Source of the DNA: an uncultured Caryophanales bacterium
GTDB taxonomy: Bacteria; Bacillota_I; Bacilli_A; RF39; UBA660
NCBI GenBank assembly: GCA_947303225.1
Contig: CAMYXG010000035.1
Coordinates: forward strand, 1 to 10,500
DNA length: 10,500 nt
Direction of reading: 5' to 3'
Below the pieces are notes generated by a model that saw nothing but the letters and a program-made list of their open reading frames with translations, was not told where the DNA came from and ran no database searches. Position numbers and translations under genes: made by a program. Shown here one piece after another: positions 1-5,522 of the stretch. Within the stretch, counting starts at the first letter, position 1. Every line of letters begins with the position of its first letter.

Positions 1-185
1 TATTCCTCCTCACGCGGCAGTTGCTCGTTCATTACAGTTATACCTTGTTCTATTTCCAACGCCTCTAACATAACTTTTATACTATTCAAACTTTTTTTCA
101 TCATTGCTCTATTAAAAGGTTTTCTTCCACTCGTTATAAAGAAAGTTACGTTATCAATATAATTTTTTATTTCTTTAATCGTCAT
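1..185 (-). CDS. small helical hypothetical protein, 3' end at the window edge
   Basis: The reading frame starts at ATG 185-183 behind AAAGGAG at a normal distance and runs 61 codons to position 3. The last two bases of the window begin the next codon with TA, so a stop may lie right there, but this cannot be confirmed. The protein (MTIKEIKNYIDNVTFF...) is charged and probably helical, with a 'SIKVMLEALEIEQG' helix. Its opening resembles the next gene upstream (MTIVEIQEYARK...), suggesting two related proteins in tandem. It overlaps that gene by 11 bases. Its tail (LPREEE) is written over a copy of the GCGGC motif (14-18) and over GAGGAGG, which would serve as ribosome site for a gene beyond the edge. 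No function is recognised. Confidence 0.65.
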   Translation of the reverse strand, partial: MTIKEIKNYIDNVTFFITSGRKPFNRAMMKKSLNSIKVMLEALEIEQGITVMNEQLPREEE

Positions 186-330
186 TATCTAACTCCTTTA
201 TTTTTTCTAACATATGAATAATATTGTAAATTAGTGCCATATAATGTTCTTCCTTAAATTCATCTTTAATTCCAGTTCTAATGTGTTGCATTTCTTTTCT
301 AGCGTATTCTTGTATCTCTACTATTGTCAT
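175..330 (-). CDS. 51-aa helical hypothetical protein
   Basis: ATG at 330-328 lies behind AGAGGGTGG, which is written inside the last codons of the gene upstream. The stop TAA is at 177-175. The 51-residue product (MTIVEIQEYARKEMQHIRTG...) has no Cys, no membrane segment and a predicted two-helix character (helix, Gly-containing turn, helix 'MALIYNIIHMLEKI'). It shares the MTIxEIxxY opening and a final IxxMLE helix with its downstream neighbour. Three bases separate it from the gene before it, so it is almost surely translated from the same transcript. Function unknown. Confidence 0.65.
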   Translation of the reverse strand: MTIVEIQEYARKEMQHIRTGIKDEFKEEHYMALIYNIIHMLEKIKELDNDD

Positions 331-333
331 AAT

Positions 334-573
334 TTACCACCCTCTTACATCGTGATAATACTTTTCTAGTTCTCCAAATTCCTTTTCTGATAACCCAAAT
401 ACTTCAAAATATGCCCATCCATCACAAACATCAATTATTAGTCCATCTTTATTATAAATAGTTTCCATAATATCTCCTACGATATTTCTAGTATTAAAAA
501 TACCACAATCATGTTCCTCAAAGTTTTCTTTAATTATCTTTTTTGCTATTTCTAAATTATTTGTTGTTGTCAT
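334..573 (-). CDS. 79-aa conserved-looking phage hypothetical protein
   Basis: The open frame extends to an ATG at 603, but the better start is ATG 573-571 (MTTTNNLEIAKKI...), which has AAAGGAG at 7-8 bases. The extra ten residues of the longer form (MFIVRERRKR) simply translate that ribosome site. The core 'CGIFNTRNIVGD', 'LIIDVCDGWAYFEVFGLSEKEF' looks like a compact alpha/beta domain of a kind I have seen in many Firmicutes phage hypothetical proteins, always small and uncharacterised. Two Cys (in HDCGIF and DVCDGW) do not form an obvious metal site. Twenty bases separate it from the upstream stop. No function can be assigned. Confidence 0.8.
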   Translation of the reverse strand: MTTTNNLEIAKKIIKENFEEHDCGIFNTRNIVGDIMETIYNKDGLIIDVCDGWAYFEVFGLSEKEFGELEKYYHDVRGW

Positions 574-593
574 TCTTTTTCTCCTTTCTCTCA

Positions 594-818
594 CTATAAA
601 CATAAATCAAATTCGTCTGCACTCATTGGTTTATAATCTCTTCCATATACACCTGTAATTATTGGTGTTTGTTCATAAACACTATACTTAGTTATATATT
701 TTTGTGCTTCGCCTCTTGTGTTTCCATTAAATTTTGGTATTGGTCTAGTTACTCGTTTTTGTATTTTAATTATTCTTCCTTTTTGTTTTTCTGTTATTTC
801 TTTATCTTGCCAATTCAT
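594..818 (-). CDS. 74-aa basic hypothetical protein
   Basis: ATG 818-816 follows AGGAGGT at a 5-6 base spacing, a strong site. The segment 'ITEKQKGRIIKIQKRV...FNGNTRGEAQKYITKYS' has a pattern seen in short C-terminal domains of phage recombination or replication proteins (TEKQ..., helix, 'f.GkTr.EAs.yI...'), here as a free-standing protein. The C-terminus (PMSADEFDLCL) is acidic. It lies between a zinc-ribbon protein and a small hypothetical in the same operon. The resemblance is by eye and does not prove a DNA-related role. Confidence 0.75.
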   Translation of the reverse strand: MNWQDKEITEKQKGRIIKIQKRVTRPIPKFNGNTRGEAQKYITKYSVYEQTPIITGVYGRDYKPMSADEFDLCL

Positions 819-846
819 ATGTACCTCCTAATGCGGCTCAAGCTCC

Positions 847-1161
847 TTAAAATCTTTTCCATTCCTTATCTTCATACCCACAATTAACACATGTTCCTTC
901 AAATGTATACATATTATTTAACTCATCACAAACAGGGCAAACAATACCACCTTGTTCACAATTTCCTACAGATTTAAACTTCCATTTATGATTATGAGCA
1001 ATATTCTTAAAAATAGGTATTATATGCTTACTCATACAATCTTCACATAAATCTAAATCAATCCATCTACTATTAGTTTCTATATTAATATGTTTAATTT
1101 TGTTTACGGCAACCTCTTTTTCACATAAATCACAATAATATGTTGTATATTCCTTTTTCAT
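847..1161 (-). CDS. double zinc-ribbon-like protein (104 aa)
   Basis: ATG 1161-1159 overlaps the upstream stop as ATGA and sits behind GGAGG. Four CxxC pairs are visible: C10/C13, C39/C42, C75/C78 and C91/C94. The first two pairs form one probable zinc-binding unit near the N-terminus (YYCDLC...LCEDC). The last two form a classic zinc ribbon at the C-terminus (VCPVC...TCVNCGY). C68 is an extra Cys. Small proteins of this type in phages are often presumed to bind nucleic acid or host proteins, but nothing here shows the partner. After it come 28 non-coding bases holding one GCGGC motif copy (833-837). Confidence 0.85.
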   Translation of the reverse strand: MKKEYTTYYCDLCEKEVAVNKIKHINIETNSRWIDLDLCEDCMSKHIIPIFKNIAHNHKWKFKSVGNCEQGGIVCPVCDELNNMYTFEGTCVNCGYEDKEWKRF

Positions 1162-1466
1162 GCAGTACCTCCTTCATCATCATCATCTACCCAAAAATTA
1201 AATAAAGTATCTAATGCTTTAATATCTTCTTTTAATTCTTTATTGATTTTATTTGTTGCTACATCTAACGCCCAAATACGTTTCTCCCATATTGCTTTTT
1301 CTTCTTTTAATCCTTTTTCTTTTTCTTTATCTCCGTCTCTAATTGCAACTCCAATAAAAGCATCATAATCATCGAGCCCTTCTTCAAAATCTTTTTTAAG
1401 CTCTTCTAATATTTTTATTACTTTTTTATTCTCATCAACTCTCTCAAATATTCCATTATCTTTCAT
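1158..1466 (-). CDS. 102-aa charged helical protein
   Basis: The frame is open up to 1511, but the start is ATG 1466-1464 (MKDNGIFERVDENKK...), placed by GGAGG ten bases upstream. The longer form would translate that ribosome site and overlap the preceding gene by more than 50 bases. The protein is rich in Lys and Glu and likely a helical hairpin: 'VIKILEELKKDFEEGLDDYDAF', linker, 'AIWEKRIWALDVATNKINKEL'. It follows the same plan as the small helical family at 2928-4726 (helix ending in ELxxDxEE, then a later A-L-D-x-A helix). The C-terminus is WVDDDDEGGTA. Start and stop overlap both neighbours (11 and 4 bases). Function unknown. Confidence 0.75.
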   Translation of the reverse strand: MKDNGIFERVDENKKVIKILEELKKDFEEGLDDYDAFIGVAIRDGDKEKEKGLKEEKAIWEKRIWALDVATNKINKELKEDIKALDTLFNFWVDDDDEGGTA

Positions 1467-1698
1467 GCGGCAAAGCCTCCTTTCCATAAACTTTTTCATA
1501 AGCTTTTTCATATCTTTCTCGTGCTTCTTTTATAGTTACTATTCTACCTTCATTAAGAATCATTGCCCAAATATCTTTTTGAAGCGGCAAGATCTCATCA
1601 TGAAACTCCCAGTATTTTTTCCTTTCTTCAATACTAGGTTCTTCTAATATTTTATCAATTGCGGCTTGTATTAATTCGGGGGTGATATTATTTTCCAT
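1456..1698 (-). CDS. 80-aa hypothetical protein
   Basis: ATG 1698-1696 follows AAAGGATATAAAG and overlaps the upstream gene by 11 bases. The product begins MENNITPELIQAAIDKILEE and has helices 'SIEERKKYWEFHDEILPLQ' and 'TIKEARERYEKAYEKVYG'. Its last residues (EALPHER) are encoded by the same bases that provide the next gene's GGAGG, a GCGGC motif copy and the next start codon. Two further motif copies lie inside it: 1661-1665 encodes Gln-Ala-Ala and 1584-1588 encodes Leu-Pro-Leu. Three copies in 240 bp is the densest cluster in the window. Function unknown. Confidence 0.75.
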   Translation of the reverse strand: MENNITPELIQAAIDKILEEPSIEERKKYWEFHDEILPLQKDIWAMILNEGRIVTIKEARERYEKAYEKVYGKEALPHER

Positions 1699-1966
1699 CT
1701 TTATATCCTTTTATCGTATACTTCCTATCTATTTCTCTCATTTTAATCATTAAATCATCAACATTAACATTCTTTTCTTTATCCTGATTAAGAAGGTCAA
1801 AATATAATTCAACCCACATCTTTTCAAAAGGATTATCAACATTATTCAATTCTACAAGAATCTTTTCTAATAAATCTCTTACAAATTCCTTTGAAAGAAG
1901 TATATCATAATATTGAAACTTGTCTAATTCATCAATTATATAATTTCTAATTTCTCTTAATTGCAT
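1688..1966 (-). CDS. 92-aa helical hypothetical protein
   Basis: ATG 1966-1964 sits behind GGAGGTACCGC, so the ribosome site and a motif variant (GCGGT on the plus strand) are joined. The protein (MQLREIRNYIIDELDKFQYY...) is helical and acidic and has no Cys or membrane segment; 'NVDDLMIKMREIDRKYTIKGY' forms the C-terminal part. The start resembles MTIKEIKNYIDN at 185 (x-I-x-N-Y-I-D), which hints at a distant relationship. A 10-base gap separates it from the upstream stop. Function unknown. Confidence 0.75.
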   Translation of the reverse strand: MQLREIRNYIIDELDKFQYYDILLSKEFVRDLLEKILVELNNVDNPFEKMWVELYFDLLNQDKEKNVNVDDLMIKMREIDRKYTIKGYKDGK

Positions 1967-1976
1967 GCGGTACCTC

Positions 1977-2174
1977 CTAATTCATTATACCTTTCATTGC
2001 ATTTCTAAATTCTTCATTTTGTTCCATTTCATCAATAGCAAAAAACATTGCATTCATTACATCTTTAGCTCTTTTTGCACCTTTTTCATCATGGGTGTTT
2101 ACACATTCTGCATATATTTGTCTGTTTATTTCTATTTCATCTTCAAAAATTGCTTTAGCTAATTTAAAATCCAT
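1977..2174 (-). CDS. 65-aa helical hypothetical protein
   Basis: ATG 2174-2172 overlaps the upstream stop by one base (TAATG) and has AAGGAG at a good distance. The sequence 'FKLAKAIFEDEIEINRQIYAECV', turn, 'GAKRAKDVMNAMFFAIDEMEQNEEF' suggests a two-helix bundle. 'NAMFFAIDEM' sits where other small operon proteins have 'MAIAAL'. An overlapping plus-strand frame here is only its shadow. Function unknown. Confidence 0.7.
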   Translation of the reverse strand: MDFKLAKAIFEDEIEINRQIYAECVNTHDEKGAKRAKDVMNAMFFAIDEMEQNEEFRNAMKGIMN

Positions 2175-2266
2175 TACTTTTTCTCCTTACTCATCTTATA
2201 TGCGGCAAGACCTTCTATAAGTGTTACCATAATTATTGCAATTACTACAGGTATTATTTCACTCAT
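2174..2266 (-). CDS. 30-aa single-pass membrane microprotein
   Basis: A short frame from ATG 2266-2264 to TAA 2176-2174 fills the space between two genes exactly. Its start overlaps the upstream stop as ATGA and its stop overlaps the downstream start as TAATG. AAGGTGAG provides a ribosome site. The product begins MSEIIPVVIAIIMVTLIEG, followed by LAAYKMSKEKK: one hydrophobic helix of about 18-20 residues, then a Lys-rich tail, so the C-terminus should face the cytoplasm. The Ala-Ala-Tyr is written by a GCGGC motif copy (2202-2206). The perfect fit at both ends and the membrane-protein composition make it a likely real gene. Its role is unknown; a partner may be a host membrane protein. Confidence 0.6.
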   Translation of the reverse strand: MSEIIPVVIAIIMVTLIEGLAAYKMSKEKK

Positions 2267-2931
2267 TCATTTATCTCACCTTTCAACTTTTCTTTAACCC
2301 AATCCTCTTGCATATATTTTTTAATTGTCTCAATAGCATCTAATAATTCATCTACTTCATCACGATTAATAATACTAATTGGCATCTTATTTAATGTTGC
2401 CAATGTAGCATCATAAGGATGTGGATAATCAGGTAAATCTTCTACCATTTCTTTAAAAGCACAAAACTCTTGCGTCATTGTACGAAATGGATAGTCGCTT
2501 TTAAGATAATAATTTATTTTAAAATTACATAAATCTAAAACATCTTCTTTAGTAGTTTTAGGGTTAGTAATTTTTTCAATAGCTTCTTTTTGTTTATCAA
2601 AAGCCTTTTTCATATCTCTTAATCTATTTTCACAAAATCTACATTCTTCATTAAAACTAGTTGTTAAAGCTTTAACTCCTTTATCACATCCGTATAAAGT
2701 AACACCAGATGCGGGACTCTCTATCATAAGATGTTTACATGCGGCACAGCCTTGTATACCGTCACCTTTTTCTCTTATCTTATTAACAGAACCATATAAT
2801 CTATTCAAAATACCTGCAACTTTTTCAGCAGATACATTACCATCAACATATTTCATTCGTTCAAATAATCTTATATAGTCTTTTATTTCATCTAACGCAA
2901 CCGATTTCCAAGTATTATTTTTTTCTCTCAT
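2263..2931 (-). CDS. 222-aa protein with a Cys-cluster, function unknown
   Basis: ATG 2931-2929 overlaps the upstream stop as ATGA with AGGAGA as ribosome site. It is the largest of the unrecognised proteins in the operon. An N-terminal helical part (1-58) is followed by a Cys-cluster C62-x2-C65, C82, C97-x2-C100, probably a metal-binding module, and then a mostly helical second half. The segment 'FCAFKEMVEDLPDYPHPYDATLATLNKM' is the least charged part. The C62-AA-C65 knuckle is encoded over a GCGGC motif copy (2741-2745), and a GCGGG variant lies at 2711. It could bind nucleic acid through the Cys module, but this is a guess. Confidence 0.75.
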   Translation of the reverse strand: MREKNNTWKSVALDEIKDYIRLFERMKYVDGNVSAEKVAGILNRLYGSVNKIREKGDGIQGCAACKHLMIESPASGVTLYGCDKGVKALTTSFNEECRFCENRLRDMKKAFDKQKEAIEKITNPKTTKEDVLDLCNFKINYYLKSDYPFRTMTQEFCAFKEMVEDLPDYPHPYDATLATLNKMPISIINRDEVDELLDAIETIKKYMQEDWVKEKLKGEINE

Positions 2932-3179
2932 TTATCTTCTCCTATTCTATCTAAAATACAGTTAATAATATACGCATATCTTTCACATCTTATATACGAA
3001 TCATCCTCATCAAAAGCATCTTGTAAATTATTATGAATAATATCTCTAATAATTTGAAGTTTTTTTAATGCGGCAATACCTTTATCAAGTGATTGAAGGT
3101 CTTCTTCAATCACGCTATTTTCTAAATCTTTTCTTAATCCTTCTAAATATTCAATCGCCATACTATCATTTTCAATCAT
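2928..3179 (-). CDS. 83-aa protein of the small helical 'AI-AL' family
   Basis: ATG 3179-3177 is preceded by AAGGTGG and overlaps the upstream gene by 8 bases. Opening 'SMAIEYLEGLRKDLENSV' and later 'LQSLDKGIAALKKLQIIRDII' match the plan of the genes at 3812-4726: a first helix with A-I-x-x-L/F-E-x-L-R-K-D, then a second helix with A-I-x-A-L. The GIAAL is written over a GCGGC motif copy (3070-3074). The C-terminal third (YIRCERYAYIINCILDRIGEDK) carries two Cys. Proteins of this shape are common but uncharacterised in phages of Clostridia, as I recall them. Confidence 0.75.
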   Translation of the reverse strand: MIENDSMAIEYLEGLRKDLENSVIEEDLQSLDKGIAALKKLQIIRDIIHNNLQDAFDEDDSYIRCERYAYIINCILDRIGEDK

Positions 3180-3378
3180 TTGTTTTTTCCACCTTTCCTA
3201 ATTTTGTTAATATTTTAGTTTTCAATTCTTCTCTTTCCCCTTCCGTTGCTCTCCAAAAGCATATTACTAAATTCTTTATTATTAAAACAACAGCAATTAA
3301 ACTTAACACTACAAAAGGAGTTAGAAGAAGGGTTAGTCCAATTAAAATACTTTCTAAAATAGGGTTCATATGCGGCAT
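3172..3378 (-). CDS. 68-aa membrane protein
   Basis: Two ATGs are possible, 3378-3376 (MPHMNP...) and 3369-3367 (MNP...). GAGGAG, written in the last codons of the upstream gene, is best spaced for the first. The region between the two ATGs is a GCGGC motif copy. Residues 5-42 are strongly hydrophobic (IGLTLLLTPFVVLSLIAVVL and onward), enough for a membrane hairpin or one long helix. A charged tail follows (TEGEREELKTKILTKLGKVEK). No signal peptidase site is evident. Holin-like size and shape fit, but no lysis genes are adjacent, so this is not claimed. Confidence 0.75.
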   Translation of the reverse strand: MPHMNPILESILIGLTLLLTPFVVLSLIAVVLIIKNLVICFWRATEGEREELKTKILTKLGKVEKTND

Positions 3379-3381
3379 AAA

Positions 3382-3819
3382 TTACTCCTCTTCTTTATCT
3401 TTGAACATTTTTTCAGTTATTTTACATTCTTCAAAAAAACCAGTATCAACTAAATGGTCATACTGTTCATTTATTTTATCTGCTGTAAGACAAGAACATT
3501 CTTTATTTTTCTTATTTTTTAATTCTTTTCTAAGTGCGGCTTGAGCTTCTTTAATCGCTTTATATTCAGATAAACTAAAATCTCTACCACTTTTATTATA
3601 ATGTTCTTCAATAAATCCTTCTAATACATCAAGAGCTTTCTTTTTTCTTTCTATTTCTTGCTCTTCTACATAATTAATAAGAGTATTAATAGATGCAATA
3701 AATCTATTAGCATCATATTCTTTATGAGTACTTCTACCCATCATTAAATAAATAGTATTATTTTTTATTGTTTGAACAGCTTCTTCAACTGTCATTTCTT
3801 TACTACATAAATCATTCAT
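3382..3819 (-). CDS. 145-aa helical protein
   Basis: ATG 3819-3817 follows GGAAGG and overlaps the upstream gene by 8 bases. The N-terminal 'TVEEAVQTIKNNTIYL' resembles the first helix of the small helical family, and 'EYKAIKEAQAALRKEL' matches its second helix. Between them are 'ANRFIASINTLINYVEEQEIERKKKALDVLEGFIEEHY' helices, so this may be a larger or partly duplicated member. After a Lys/Asn-rich linker (KNKKNKE) a short C-terminal piece has three Cys. AQAAL is written over a GCGGC motif copy (3536-3540). The long plus-strand frame opposite it (3068-3544) is a shadow. Function unknown. Confidence 0.75.
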   Translation of the reverse strand: MNDLCSKEMTVEEAVQTIKNNTIYLMMGRSTHKEYDANRFIASINTLINYVEEQEIERKKKALDVLEGFIEEHYNKSGRDFSLSEYKAIKEAQAALRKELKNKKNKECSCLTADKINEQYDHLVDTGFFEECKITEKMFKDKEEE

Positions 3820-4204
3820 TATTATTACCTTCCTTTTCTGATAACATCCAAGCTATTAATTTTTCCAATTCATCTACTCTACTTGGATCTTCAACCCCAC
3901 TTTTAGCATATTCTAATCTTTTTTCAACATAATCAATTAGATTTTGTGAATTGTCTGATGGAGAATATAATTTAATTGTTTTTAATGCGGTTATAGCCAT
4001 TCTAGTCATCATAGTTCTTTCTGCAAAATATGCAGCAGAATCTATACATTCTTCTATTAAATCTTCATAGCCATCTTCTTTTTCTAAAAAGTATTGATTT
4101 TCCCAATAAAATTCAGAACTTGAATAATCTGCGTTCATTTCTTCTAACCATTCAATAGCATCATCTATAGTTACTTCTAAATCATTTAATTCTGGTATTA
4201 ACAT
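3812..4204 (-). CDS. 130-aa protein of the small helical 'AI-AL' family
   Basis: ATG 4204-4202 is preceded by GAGAGGAAG and overlaps the upstream stop by 7 bases. The domain plan is clear: 'TIDDAIEWLEEMNADYSSSEF', an acidic middle (EKEDGYEDLIEECIDSAAYF), 'MTRMAITALKTIKLY', then an added C-terminal helical part with 'SRVDELEKLIAWMLSEKEG'. It is strongly acidic. MAITAL is encoded over a GCGGT motif variant (3987-3991). The middle Ala-Ala (SAAYF) uses GCT GCA, so Ala-Ala pairs are not always encoded by the motif. Function unknown. Confidence 0.8.
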   Translation of the reverse strand: MLIPELNDLEVTIDDAIEWLEEMNADYSSSEFYWENQYFLEKEDGYEDLIEECIDSAAYFAERTMMTRMAITALKTIKLYSPSDNSQNLIDYVEKRLEYAKSGVEDPSRVDELEKLIAWMLSEKEGNNNE

Positions 4205-4476
4205 TGTTTTATCTTCCTCTCTTTTTTACTTACTTCTATTTTCATATTACCTGACAATGCGGCAATAGCCATTCCATACATAACCTCTTCTTGCATTGCT
4301 TGTTTAGCTAAGTATTTAAAATGGTTTTTATCTTCTGTATCATTATATTTTTTAGCTAACTCATATCTAACTTCATAGATACGACGATCTTCTTCATAAT
4401 CTTTTCTTAATTCTTCAAAATATTTAATAGCATCTTCTGTTTTTATTTCAATATCTTCATATATTTTATCTAACAT
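4198..4476 (-). CDS. 92-aa protein of the small helical 'AI-AL' family
   Basis: ATG 4476-4474 lies behind GGAGGGCTAGCCGC, in which the ribosome site, the upstream gene's TAG stop and a GCGGC motif copy are interlocked. Sequence plan: 'KTEDAIKYFEELRKDYEEDRRIY', 'YLAKQAMQEEVMYGMAIAALSG', then a basic tail (KKERKIKQC). MAIAAL is written over another motif copy (4259-4263), so this gene carries copies at both ends. It has the cleanest version of the family pattern and is the best query for finding relatives. Function unknown. Confidence 0.8.
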   Translation of the reverse strand: MLDKIYEDIEIKTEDAIKYFEELRKDYEEDRRIYEVRYELAKKYNDTEDKNHFKYLAKQAMQEEVMYGMAIAALSGNMKIEVSKKERKIKQC

Positions 4477-4480
4477 GCGG

Positions 4481-4726
4481 CTAGCCCTCCTTCAAATCTT
4501 CTAATCTTCTTAATTGCATTGGCGTTAACCCACCTTCAAGTTCTCTTCTTAAAGCCATAACAGCATAATTTAATGCTTGAAACCAATCACAATAATTTTC
4601 TTCTACATTATATTCAAAATCTTCATTACTTGGATTTTTGCGGATCTCTTCTATTCTTTTTCTAGTATTATCCATTTCATTTTCAAACATCTTTATTGCT
4701 TCTTGTTTACTTAATTCTCCTATCAT
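4481..4726 (-). CDS. 81-aa protein of the small helical 'AI-AL' family
   Basis: ATG 4726-4724 overlaps the upstream stop by one base (TAATG), with GAGGT as ribosome site. 'SKQEAIKMFENEMDNTRKRI', then 'CDWFQALNYAVMALRREL' follow the family plan, with a short extra tail (TPMQLRRLEDLKEG). A GCGGA variant occurs at 4640. The ALNYAVMAL segment is not motif-encoded, showing that the protein pattern does not depend on the DNA motif. Function unknown. Confidence 0.78.
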   Translation of the reverse strand: MIGELSKQEAIKMFENEMDNTRKRIEEIRKNPSNEDFEYNVEENYCDWFQALNYAVMALRRELEGGLTPMQLRRLEDLKEG

Positions 4727-5049
4727 TATGACTTTACCTCATTCTTTGCGGTAACAGTCACTCCATCGTCTTGCCAATCTTTACTAGAAATTCTATCTAA
4801 TCCATTATCATGCACCACTATATCATGACTAGCATAATAATTTCTAGGCACTTTATATTTCTTTACCTCTAATTCTGCTTCCTTAACATAAAGTATACTG
4901 TTTGCATTTATACTCATAGCAATATCATACTTCACCCCTATTTCAGGTCTATCTTTATAAAAATGCACAAAACCATCACGAAGCGTAGTATAATAAGCTG
5001 CATCGATCTCTATTTTATCACCATTTTGAAATTTTACTAAATATAACAT
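4726..5049 (-). CDS. 107-aa hypothetical protein, beta-rich
   Basis: ATG 5049-5047 has AGGAGG at a good distance and overlaps the upstream gene by 32 bases, the longest overlap in the operon. The start 'LYLVKFQNGDKIEIDAAYY', 'GFVHFYKD', 'NSILYVKEAELEVKKY' alternates hydrophobic residues as in a small beta barrel or sandwich, unlike its helical neighbours. The C-terminal 'YASHDIVVHDNGLDRISSKDW' is polar. No Cys, no membrane segment. A GCGGT variant (4748-4752) lies in VTAK near the end. Function unknown. Confidence 0.78.
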   Translation of the reverse strand: MLYLVKFQNGDKIEIDAAYYTTLRDGFVHFYKDRPEIGVKYDIAMSINANSILYVKEAELEVKKYKVPRNYYASHDIVVHDNGLDRISSKDWQDDGVTVTAKNEVKS

Positions 5050-5191
5050 CTAAACCTCCTGTAATCTTTTCCGTGAGCCATAAGCTTAACTTCCATAAAC
5101 CATATGCGGCACAGGCTCCTAAAAATAAACTTTCTCCTAATAACACTCCTAAACAAAAGCCTAGGATTAATCTATATAATATATTGTTCAT
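5018..5191 (-). CDS. 57-aa membrane protein
   Basis: I prefer ATG 5191-5189 (MNNILYRLILGF...) with GGGGG five bases upstream. A TTG at 5203 is also in frame but would overlap the upstream stop and lacks a clear ribosome site. Residues 5-35 are hydrophobic and Gly/Leu/Ala-rich (LILGFCLGVLLGESLFLGAC, AAYGLWKL). A polar C-terminal part follows (TEKITGGLDVIFSKISKW), amphipathic at its end. One or two membrane segments are possible. The AAY is written over a GCGGC motif copy (5106-5110), as in the 30-aa microprotein. It sits directly after another membrane protein, so the two could act together. Confidence 0.65.
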   Translation of the reverse strand: MNNILYRLILGFCLGVLLGESLFLGACAAYGLWKLSLWLTEKITGGLDVIFSKISKW

Positions 5192-5193
5192 AT

Positions 5194-5394
5194 TTACCCC
5201 CAAGTATATAAACTATATAATCCTAACATAAAAATAATAGTCATAACAAACTCAAAGGTAAAAACTTTCCAAAAAGTATTTTTGTCGTGATATAATCTAC
5301 CACCTTGAATTTTCAATGCGGCAGAGCTTGCAATAGCATAATCTATTCCTAAAAACATTATAAATATTATTATTGACATTATTTTACCAAACAT
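5194..5394 (-). CDS. 66-aa two-pass membrane protein
   Basis: ATG 5394-5392 follows GGAGGTAGTGCCGC: a strong ribosome site and a motif copy in the spacer. Two hydrophobic segments, about residues 5-26 (IMSIIIFIMFLGIDYAIASS) and 45-63 (FEFVMTIIFMLGLYSLY), flank a polar loop (QGGRLYHDKNTFWK), giving a hairpin in the membrane. SSAAL is written over a motif copy (5318-5322). It is the first gene after the only sizeable gap in the operon (5395-5522). Two bases separate it from the next membrane gene. Possible roles such as superinfection exclusion are not shown by the sequence. Confidence 0.75.
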   Translation of the reverse strand: MFGKIMSIIIFIMFLGIDYAIASSAALKIQGGRLYHDKNTFWKVFTFEFVMTIIFMLGLYSLYTWG

Positions 5395-5522
5395 GCGGCA
5401 CTACCTCCTTTTTCTTCCATATTTTCTCTTTCGATTTCTCGAAAAACACCCGTCATTTCGTACAAGTTTTCGTAATTTCTCGAGATTTCAAAATTATATA
5501 AAAACCCTTAAATTTTTAACAT
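5395..5522. other. 128-bp gap in the minus-strand operon
   Basis: This is the only gap over 100 bp inside the operon. On the minus strand it holds a weak TATAAT-like box within TATATAAT, the palindrome TCTCGAGA, a repeated CGAGAAAT and more CpG than its surroundings. It ends in the GGAGG-motif-ATG of the next gene. One frame is open for about 40 codons across it without a convincing start. No clear terminator is seen. It may be a regulatory leader or the remnant of a lost gene. Confidence 0.4.

Noticed and set aside
669..887. Plus-strand 72-aa frame
   Set aside because: Antisense to two convincing minus-strand genes; Phe/Tyr/Ser-rich shadow composition.
3172..3378. Holin assignment for the 68-aa membrane protein
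   Set aside because: No endolysin or spanin gene is adjacent and the charge pattern alone is not enough.
3068..3544. 158-aa open frame on the plus strand
   Set aside because: It lies opposite three well-supported minus-strand genes with ribosome sites, and its composition (Ser, Phe, Leu, Ile rich) is that of an antisense shadow.
1661..5322. Motif as a pure by-product of Ala-Ala codons in helices
   Set aside because: Some Ala-Ala pairs use other codons (SAAYF with GCT GCA, DAAYY with GCA GCT), and the motif also occurs in other frames (LPL, LPH) and outside genes.
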